A stretch of 64,000 nt of DNA from Pseudomonadales bacterium (GTDB lineage: Bacteria; Pseudomonadota; Gammaproteobacteria; Pseudomonadales; Azotimanducaceae): assembly GCA_028285415.1 (NCBI GenBank), contig JANQPF010000023.1, positions 124,001 to 188,000 of the forward strand, written 5' to 3'. Shown here in pieces: positions 58,364 through 64,000 of this stretch. The stretch's first letter is position 1, and each line of letters starts with the position of its first letter. The position numbers were made by a program, and so were the translations under genes. The notes below the pieces were generated by a model. That model saw only the letters and a program-made list of their open reading frames with translations, was not told the origin of the DNA and did no database searches.

Positions 58364-59565
58364 TCAACCGCAACTCACTGCAGCTTCTGATTGCCTGCCA
58401 GCTGGCGACGCTCGTGATCGCAGGCGTGGTGACAACCATGGGTCTCATCGTCCCGGCCGCGGCTGAATACTATGGGGTCGCAGTCACCGACATGGCCGCG
58501 CAGTTCACCTGGTTTACCGGCGCAGGCCTGGTGGGGCAGATGGTCGCGTTTGTCGTATTTGACTACTTCTCCATCAAACGAGCGTTGCTGACCTCACATC
58601 TCATCTGCGCAGCGGCGTTGACTGCCATCCACTTCACGCTCCAGTTCGAATGGCTGGCTCTGTGGCTTTCCCTGTTCGGTCTGGCCATCAGCACGGCCAT
58701 ATGCGGGTCCAGCACGCTGATTACCCAGCTCTGGGACGGCCGCGCGCGCCAGGCTGCGATCGTTGCGCAGGATGCGATGTTCAACGGCGGGGGTGTCGTT
58801 TTCGCCGCGCTGACGTCCTACTTTCTAGCGCGTGAGCTGCCGTTCAGCAGCACCTATCTGATCACCGTTGGCGTCATCCTGTTTGTGATCATGTTGATAT
58901 TGCTGTCGCGTTTCGACCGAGGGGTGGCCGCCCCTGGACCGCACGGCGCAGAGCCGCTCAAAACCGAATGGAATTCGCGGATTATTCTGATCGGCATCAG
59001 CCTGCTGGTGTTCATGACAGCCAAAATCACGCTGTTCATCTGGGCACCGCAGTACATCACGAGCCACTTCAACGTCGAACCCGGCGTTGGCGGCACGTTC
59101 ATGTCGAACATTTTCACCGCAGCGCTGATTGGTTCCGTTGCCGGTACCTGGCTCGTAGCTCACATCAGCGTGCGCTACCTCGTTTATGCTTTTGTCACAC
59201 TGTCGCTCGCTTCCGCCTACCTGCTGACACAGCTCGAACAGGTTGAGCAGGTCCTGCTGCTCGCATTCGCCTATGGCATCTCGGTATCCGCCACTTTCAA
59301 CGCCTACGTTGCGTTTGCGCTCACCCAGGTAACCACACCCACGCACAGGAACATCGCCTATATGCTGCTGATGTCCTCGCTCGGCTCGTCAATTGCGCCA
59401 TTGGTGAGCAGCCACATCGTGGAGGTGAGCGGTGGCATCGAGTGGGCGCTGAATTCCGCGGTGATCATGCTGGCTGCAGTGATCGTCACGCTTGCGTTGG
59501 CGGAGCTCCTGAGCTGGCAACACCGTGCGCTACCGCGCGAAAGCACCCTGCCGGAAACGGACTGA
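58360..59565 (+). CDS. MFS transporter, TsgA-like
   Basis: A 401-aa major facilitator with about twelve hydrophobic segments. The N-terminus NRNSLQLLIACQLATLVIAGVVTT and the loop SIKRALLTSHL (after TM2, replacing the usual GxLADRxGRR) resemble TsgA. The start is a GTG overlapping the PNP-like stop by 4 bases. Coupling suggests uptake or efflux of the PNP-like enzyme's substrate, probably a nucleoside or analogue. It converges with the TauD-type gene (24-base gap). Confidence 0.85.
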   Translation: MINRNSLQLLIACQLATLVIAGVVTTMGLIVPAAAEYYGVAVTDMAAQFTWFTGAGLVGQMVAFVVFDYFSIKRALLTSHLICAAALTAIHFTLQFEWLALWLSLFGLAISTAICGSSTLITQLWDGRARQAAIVAQDAMFNGGGVVFAALTSYFLARELPFSSTYLITVGVILFVIMLILLSRFDRGVAAPGPHGAEPLKTEWNSRIILIGISLLVFMTAKITLFIWAPQYITSHFNVEPGVGGTFMSNIFTAALIGSVAGTWLVAHISVRYLVYAFVTLSLASAYLLTQLEQVEQVLLLAFAYGISVSATFNAYVAFALTQVTTPTHRNIAYMLLMSSLGSSIAPLVSSHIVEVSGGIEWALNSAVIMLAAVIVTLALAELLSWQHRALPRESTLPETD

Positions 59566-59589
59566 CCCGAGCCTGATCCCCACTGGATA

Positions 59590-60579
59590 TCACTCCAGAG
59601 ACAGCCAGAGCCGCAGAAGGTGCCTGGGATTGTCGGGATCATCATCGTAGGCCGTGCGCGCGTGAGCGATGCTGTGATTGGATAGAAACTGCATGTCGCC
59701 GGGCTGCAGCCACATGTCCAGCTGAATATCCGGGTCCGCGCCGAGCCTGTCGTAGAGCTCAATGAGCTCGGGCTGGCCCGGCGGCATCTCCAGGTCCACG
59801 TGGCGCGTCACCGATCGCATGTATTCGCTGTGGTAAAACGTACGAAGCTCACCCTTGGCGTAGGCACAGGGCGGCAGGAAGTAGTACGGGAGCGCATCGT
59901 CCGCGCCCTCACCGCGACGATCGAGGGCAAAAGGTTCGAAGAGCGCGGGAACGAGGTCCGGCGCTTCAGCCAGGGTACGGTTGAAAAGCTGTCCGGTGCT
60001 CACGATCCGGCTTTGACCGCCTGACGCGGCCGTAGACAGGCAGAGGAGACCGACCACATCGGCTGCGTCACAGTGGAACTCGATGTTTGCCGTGGTCCGA
60101 TACAAACGAACATGCGGATTGTCGTCCGCCTCCCGGTAGTCGCGCACATGTCCCAGGAGCTCCTGATCCGGATTCTGCGCGCCGGGGATACCCATATGAT
60201 GGCCAACGCCCCAGAAGGCCATCTCAGCTTCACGCGCGGAGAGCGCTGTAACCGGCAGTCCCCGGACGACAACAAAGCCGACGCCTTCCTCGATGCGGTT
60301 GCGCCATTCCCGGACTTTCGACCCGACGGTCGGGAGCGGAAACCGATCCCGATCGACGTCTTCCAGATCGTAGCCGGAAGCGACGGCGGACCGCGCCGCT
60401 CGGGTGATCTCGTCCGCTTCTTCCGTTGTCAGCGTAACCATCCAGAGATCTTCTCGATCAACGAGATCTGCACCGCGCCAGATACTCGGTCCGGTCAGCG
60501 GCAACGCGGGTACCGCTTCGTGGAGCCGGGTGAAATAGTGCCGGGTCTGATCTGCAAACGATCGGTAACGACTCGTCAT
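59590..60579 (-). CDS. TauD/TfdA-family Fe(II)/2-oxoglutarate dioxygenase
   Basis: A 329-aa dioxygenase. Iron ligands: HCD in IEFHCDAADVVG (HxD) and the distal His in FLSNHSIAHART; the 2-oxoglutarate Arg is in HLLRLWLSLE. GVGFVVVRGLPV is the usual N-terminal strand. TauD relatives hydroxylate or release sulfite, phenoxyacetates and many small acids. It overlaps the PQQ dehydrogenase stop by 4 bases and is therefore co-translated with it. The substrate is likely an oxidised product or a related alcohol. Confidence 0.88.
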   Translation of the reverse strand: MTSRYRSFADQTRHYFTRLHEAVPALPLTGPSIWRGADLVDREDLWMVTLTTEEADEITRAARSAVASGYDLEDVDRDRFPLPTVGSKVREWRNRIEEGVGFVVVRGLPVTALSAREAEMAFWGVGHHMGIPGAQNPDQELLGHVRDYREADDNPHVRLYRTTANIEFHCDAADVVGLLCLSTAASGGQSRIVSTGQLFNRTLAEAPDLVPALFEPFALDRRGEGADDALPYYFLPPCAYAKGELRTFYHSEYMRSVTRHVDLEMPPGQPELIELYDRLGADPDIQLDMWLQPGDMQFLSNHSIAHARTAYDDDPDNPRHLLRLWLSLE

Positions 60580-62414
60580 CCCGGCACCGCAAATACCATC
60601 AGGGCGTTGCCCGCCATCCGGTCGCCAAAGAGGTAGCCGGAGTTGACCAGCACGTGTCCTCGATAAACGACCGGCCCATCCGACTCTATGCTGCCGCCTT
60701 TTGCAGTTTCGCCGGAGACCGAGGTAAACGTGCCGCGGGTATTGAAGTCCCAGATGATCTCACCGCTGTCGCTCGCATACGCGCGCAGATGACCGTCAAA
60801 CGCTCCTGCAAAAACGACGCCTGGAATGGCGGTGACCGCCGCGGACAGCCCCGGATCGCAGGCGGGCTTGTCCACGGCCGGACAGACGTCCGGCGCCGGC
60901 GTGTGCCAGAGCACCTCTCCGTCAGCGGCGTTCAAGGCAAAAAGACCGGGCTTCCGGGGGCCGGTGAAGCGGCCCGTAAACACCGTGTCCGCGTTCGGAG
61001 CAAAGACCACGCCGTCCGCCGCGGCGAGTCCCCAATGCACGCCTCCGGCAAATCCGCCACGGCCAATTTTGTTCCGCCAGAGGAGCTGCCCGTCCGCGGG
61101 ATCGAGGGCAAATACGTCACCGGATTTCTGACCGGCAATCACCAGATCGCGACCGTCGACGTTCATCAACACGGGCGGTGCGCCGATGTCCAGATCCGGA
61201 CCGTCTTCTTCCGGGCAGTTAGCACCGCCGCCGATGAAACACGCCATGTTCCAGGCGTCACCCGCAATCGACTGGTAGTGCCAGACGACATCACCGGTGT
61301 CGAGATCGATGGCAAGCACGGAATCGCTGGTGTCCGCCGCCGGCGAGGTGTACGCCTCGCCGGTGCCGACGTACAGCAGATTGCGCTTTACATCGATGGT
61401 CGGTGAATTCCAGATCGGCGCGCCTGCCGGATGAAAAAGCTCGGCGCCCATCTCGTTTTTCTTACCTGTCGGGGACGGTGCGTCCGGAATTGCGTAAGCC
61501 GTCCAGCGTTTTTCGCCGGTTGCTGCACCAAACGCGGCGACACCGCCACGAAACGTGCAGCAGGCATATCCGGGATCGGCCGCGCTGGCCCACTCGGATG
61601 AAGACAACGGCACATACAGCACATCGCGGTACAGACGCGGAGATCCCGTGAGGGTCGTGTCCGGATGAGGGTCCGCAGTTGCACGCCATAGCTCGGTGCC
61701 GTCGCGGGGATCGATGGCATATACCGTCCCGCCGACGTCGCCGAAGTAAGCCCGCTTGCCGTCGTCGTCGAGCGCCAGCGCGCTGCGTACCTCGACGTCA
61801 GCCTCGTACTCCCAGTGCGCGCAGCCATCAGCCAGATTCAACGCATAGACGCTACCGCTCTGACTGCCCACCAGCACGGCATCGCCGTAGGGGACCGGCT
61901 GACTGCGGGCTCGCGTGGCACCGGGATAGGCAAATACCCATTTGAGGTCGAGATCTGGGACATCCTCGGCGTCGAGATCCGCGACGCTTGCGTCGATGAA
62001 GCGAGATCCTTCCAGCGTCAGGCTCCAACCCTGGGTTACCGGTGCGGCTGCAGCAACCGTCGCCTCTGCGCAGCGTTTTACTGGTTCGGCGGCCGCAACT
62101 GCGCCGCCGAGGAAGACCGCCAACTTGGTGATCTCAGAGGCGTCGAGTCCGGCTGCATGGGTAGCCATCAGCCCATCGGTCAGCGCCGCCTCGATCGCCA
62201 CAGCCCCGAGAAGCTGGAATTTGATGAGGTGAGGTGCTTTGGGCACGCTGCCGTCATGACAGTGTGCACAGCGGACGTCATAGGTTTCCTGCGGATCAAA
62301 CGCTCGCACAGCGGATGCCGTCGCCGTCTCACCGGTTGGTTCAACGCTACCGTCCCCGCATGCTGCAGACAGCACGGCCAGGGCGCCCAGAGCAGCGATT
62401 CCAAACATCTGCAC
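60576..62414 (-). CDS. PQQ-dependent dehydrogenase with N-terminal cytochrome c domain (lipoprotein)
   Basis: A 612-aa protein. The N-terminus is a lipoprotein signal (GALAVLSAAC), so it should be membrane-anchored in the periplasm. One haem site CAHCH lies at about 45 residues, in a short cytochrome domain. The rest is an eight-bladed quinoprotein propeller, seen as repeats such as VYALNLADGCAHWEY, VYAIDPRDGTELW, VLAIDLDTGDVVW, VFALDPADGQLLW and LFALNAADGEVLW. The haem-first order resembles polyvinyl alcohol dehydrogenase. A GTG start at 62414 is chosen because GAGGGGG lies 6 bases upstream. A TauD-type gene is co-translated. Confidence 0.88.
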   Translation of the reverse strand: MQMFGIAALGALAVLSAACGDGSVEPTGETATASAVRAFDPQETYDVRCAHCHDGSVPKAPHLIKFQLLGAVAIEAALTDGLMATHAAGLDASEITKLAVFLGGAVAAAEPVKRCAEATVAAAAPVTQGWSLTLEGSRFIDASVADLDAEDVPDLDLKWVFAYPGATRARSQPVPYGDAVLVGSQSGSVYALNLADGCAHWEYEADVEVRSALALDDDGKRAYFGDVGGTVYAIDPRDGTELWRATADPHPDTTLTGSPRLYRDVLYVPLSSSEWASAADPGYACCTFRGGVAAFGAATGEKRWTAYAIPDAPSPTGKKNEMGAELFHPAGAPIWNSPTIDVKRNLLYVGTGEAYTSPAADTSDSVLAIDLDTGDVVWHYQSIAGDAWNMACFIGGGANCPEEDGPDLDIGAPPVLMNVDGRDLVIAGQKSGDVFALDPADGQLLWRNKIGRGGFAGGVHWGLAAADGVVFAPNADTVFTGRFTGPRKPGLFALNAADGEVLWHTPAPDVCPAVDKPACDPGLSAAVTAIPGVVFAGAFDGHLRAYASDSGEIIWDFNTRGTFTSVSGETAKGGSIESDGPVVYRGHVLVNSGYLFGDRMAGNALMVFAVPG

Positions 62415-62541
62415 GTTTGTCCCCCTCGTGACGAACAGTGTTAGAGTGGGCTGAGAGCATAGCGGGGATGCCGGTCCGCAACCACCACAGCCGGGACGGC
62501 AATGAGGAAAAGATGGAGACGGAGAAAGGAAGGGGAGAAAC

Positions 62542-63003
62542 ATGAGCGATCCAGCAACTGATCCGGACGCCGCAGCAAAGCTTGCTCGCCGCGGACACCT
62601 TGCCTTCAGCTGGGAAGATCTCGAAGCCATAGAGCTGCCGTCGGGTATCGTGACACAAATGTTCCGCATGACGGATGCCGACGATGCGCCCACCATCTTC
62701 AACGTCTGGTACCCCCCGGGGTGTACCGTCGAAGCGCATACCCACGCGACGGACTACACCGAAATCATTCTCGAAGGCACGCAACGGGTGGGTGCCGAAT
62801 GGCACAAAGCCGGCGACGTTAGAATTGGTCTTGCAAACAGAGGCTACGGGCCGCTCGAGGCCGGACCGGATGGCGCTCGCGTGCTCTTCATGTTCAAAGA
62901 CGGCCGCTGGCCGGCCATTGCGCTCGGTAAAAACGATGGCAGCTCTCTCGGCAGTGACGTGATCGAGGCACACGTTGCCGCAAAGGTGGCCGAGAACAGC
63001 TGA
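62542..63003 (+). CDS. Cupin-domain protein
   Basis: A 153-aa small cupin. The first motif PGCTVEAHTHATDYTEIILEGTQ (split over about residues 54-76) carries the metal ligands HxH and Glu. The second motif, around GYGPLEAGPDGARVLFMF, is less conserved and lacks the usual His. It could be a metal-dependent isomerase, oxygenase or binding protein. GGAAGGGGAG precedes the ATG. It is divergent from the PQQ dehydrogenase and convergent with the amidase. Confidence 0.82.
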   Translation: MSDPATDPDAAAKLARRGHLAFSWEDLEAIELPSGIVTQMFRMTDADDAPTIFNVWYPPGCTVEAHTHATDYTEIILEGTQRVGAEWHKAGDVRIGLANRGYGPLEAGPDGARVLFMFKDGRWPAIALGKNDGSSLGSDVIEAHVAAKVAENS

Positions 63004-63028
63004 AAGCCAGAGTCTCGAACGTGAGTTG

Positions 63029-64000
63029 CTACAGAGGCGGTGCGCTGTAGCCGCCCAGCACCTCACTGACAAGCCCTGCGCAAGCGATGGTTGTGCGGTC
63101 TTGATAGGCACCGCCAATCGCCTGTAGACCAATCGGCAGCTTAGAGCTGGAGAGACCCGTTGGAAACACCGTGGCAGGCAAATAGCTCATGGTGGCCAAC
63201 CCCGCCCAGAACACGTGCTCCCAATAGCTGCGCTCTGCGCCGTTGACAGTCAGCGTGCGCGACATGGGTTCGCCATGATCGTGTGCAAACGCGACGGTAG
63301 CGTGTATCGGACAGATCAACACATCCCAGTCCTCAAAGAACCGTTGCCAGCTGAGCCGAAAGGCACCGCGCACTTTGTGCAGCTCGAGCCACGCCGAATA
63401 GTCGGTTTCAGCACCCGGCATGTTGCTCACCGCCATGACGAGGCTGCGGTAAGTCTGCCAGGCACGCTCAGCGTCGAACTCGGGTCGGGCTGAATCGGAT
63501 ACTCGTGCGCCTGCTTGTTTCAACACGTGGCCGAGATCGCTCACCCGCTCGCTGATCTCAGCATCCACCGGTGCGCCAGCGTGATCCGACCACAGCGCCA
63601 CGCGCATTCCTTCGAGGCTGTGACTCCTTGGTGACGGCAGCGCCAGCTGCCAGCCGTCCCGCGTAATCTCGTCCGGGCCGGCAAGGACGTCGAGAAGCAA
63701 TCGCAGATCCTGTGCCGAACGTGCCATCGGCCCGCCCACCGCCATGTCCATCTCCTGCGGGACGCTCAGCGCACCCGGCGCGTTCTGCGAGCGGAACGGC
63801 AGGATGCCCCACGTCGGTTTGTGTGCAAAAACCCCACAAAAGTGCGCGGGACTGCGCAGAGAACCGCCCATGTCCGAGCCGATGTCAAAACCGTTAAAAC
63901 CCGCTGCCACGGCTGCAGCGGACCCGCCGGAAGAGCCGCCCGGTGTGCGCTCCATGTCCCAGGGATTGTTCGTCTGGCCGTAGATCTCGTTGTAACTCTG
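63029..64000 (-). CDS. Amidase signature family protein, truncated by the window end
   Basis: The frame continues to the last base, so the N-terminus is outside the window and about 323 C-terminal residues are seen. The amidase signature YGQTNNPWDMERTPGGSSGG is present, including the cis-Ser and nucleophile Ser of the Ser-cisSer-Lys triad; the catalytic Lys would lie outside. GSDMGGSLRSPAHFCGVFAHK follows as expected. The family hydrolyses amides and some esters. The substrate is unknown. Confidence 0.88.
   Translation of the reverse strand, partial: QSYNEIYGQTNNPWDMERTPGGSSGGSAAAVAAGFNGFDIGSDMGGSLRSPAHFCGVFAHKPTWGILPFRSQNAPGALSVPQEMDMAVGGPMARSAQDLRLLLDVLAGPDEITRDGWQLALPSPRSHSLEGMRVALWSDHAGAPVDAEISERVSDLGHVLKQAGARVSDSARPEFDAERAWQTYRSLVMAVSNMPGAETDYSAWLELHKVRGAFRLSWQRFFEDWDVLICPIHATVAFAHDHGEPMSRTLTVNGAERSYWEHVFWAGLATMSYLPATVFPTGLSSSKLPIGLQAIGGAYQDRTTIACAGLVSEVLGGYSAPPL

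Noticed and set aside
1-64000. Mobile elements, CRISPR arrays, tRNA or rRNA genes
   Set aside because: No transposase or integrase protein, no regularly spaced repeats, and no tRNA-like or rRNA-like sequence were noticed on reading; a dedicated search was not possible.

Overview
The window is a gene-dense (no gene-free gap above 300 bases), GC-rich stretch of a chromosome. It most likely comes from a Gram-negative gammaproteobacterium that oxidises hydrophobic or otherwise hard-to-degrade carbon compounds. The Gram-negative assignment rests on a TonB-dependent receptor, Tat-exported cytochrome and molybdenum enzymes and a lipoprotein dehydrogenase. The gammaproteobacterial hint comes from a SutA-like small protein and a DUF6394/TrkA-type channel pair. 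The catabolic repertoire (eight P450-type genes, LLM flavin/F420 oxidoreductases, paired acyl-CoA dehydrogenases, several SDRs, an ArsA-like ATPase pair) resembles actinobacterial steroid or terpenoid degraders. No tRNA, rRNA, transposase, phage gene or CRISPR array was seen.

Layout. 1-3.2 kb: truncated LLM oxidoreductase, TetR regulator, nitroreductase, P450. 3.4-9.5 kb: one tightly overlapping operon with a two-subunit molybdenum hydroxylase, a small cytochrome c, an FccB-like flavoprotein and soxX-Y-Z-A, without soxB or soxCD. 9.5-13.3 kb: two acyl-CoA dehydrogenases, TerC, a small DUF6316-like protein. 13.3-25.7 kb: amidohydrolase, carotenoid oxygenase, MFS carrier, NTF2-like protein, large Rieske oxygenase, ArsA-like ATPase pair, two LLM enzymes, a third acyl-CoA dehydrogenase and two small membrane proteins, closed by a strong hairpin. 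25.8-32.6 kb: TonB receptor, MAPEG protein, SDR, esterase, SutA-like protein, NYN-LOTUS protein, M50-type protease.

32.6-62.4 kb is a catabolic island built around three divergent promoters. Divergon C (35.09-35.38 kb) serves P450-P450-M50 leftwards and a seven-gene operon rightwards (DapB-like reductase, three SDRs, ThuA-like, NTF2-like, P450). Divergon A (52.43-52.59 kb) serves an eight-gene leftward operon (three tandem P450-type genes, ferredoxin, FAD monooxygenase, SDR, BKACE, carnitine-dehydrogenase-like) and a rightward 7Fe ferredoxin-TetR pair. Divergon B (54.01-54.13 kb) serves an NTF2-like gene leftwards and P450-Rieske-small protein-dimeric barrel protein rightwards, followed by a purine-nucleoside-phosphorylase-like protein and an MFS transporter. 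All three divergons carry the same 16-bp dyad, best written TTGTACC-NN-GGTACAA, so they may form one TetR-controlled regulon. The right end has a TauD-type dioxygenase with a PQQ-cytochrome lipoprotein, a cupin and a truncated amidase.

Most notable observations: (1) the 78-aa protein encoded directly after the Rieske oxygenase at 55.5 kb is homologous to a domain inserted inside the other Rieske oxygenase at 18.0 kb, so it looks like a detachable accessory domain; (2) the middle gene of the P450 triplet has lost the haem-ligating cysteine; (3) the shared operator; (4) a Sox carrier set without SoxB, coupled to a molybdenum hydroxylase, with an unusual SoxY tail.
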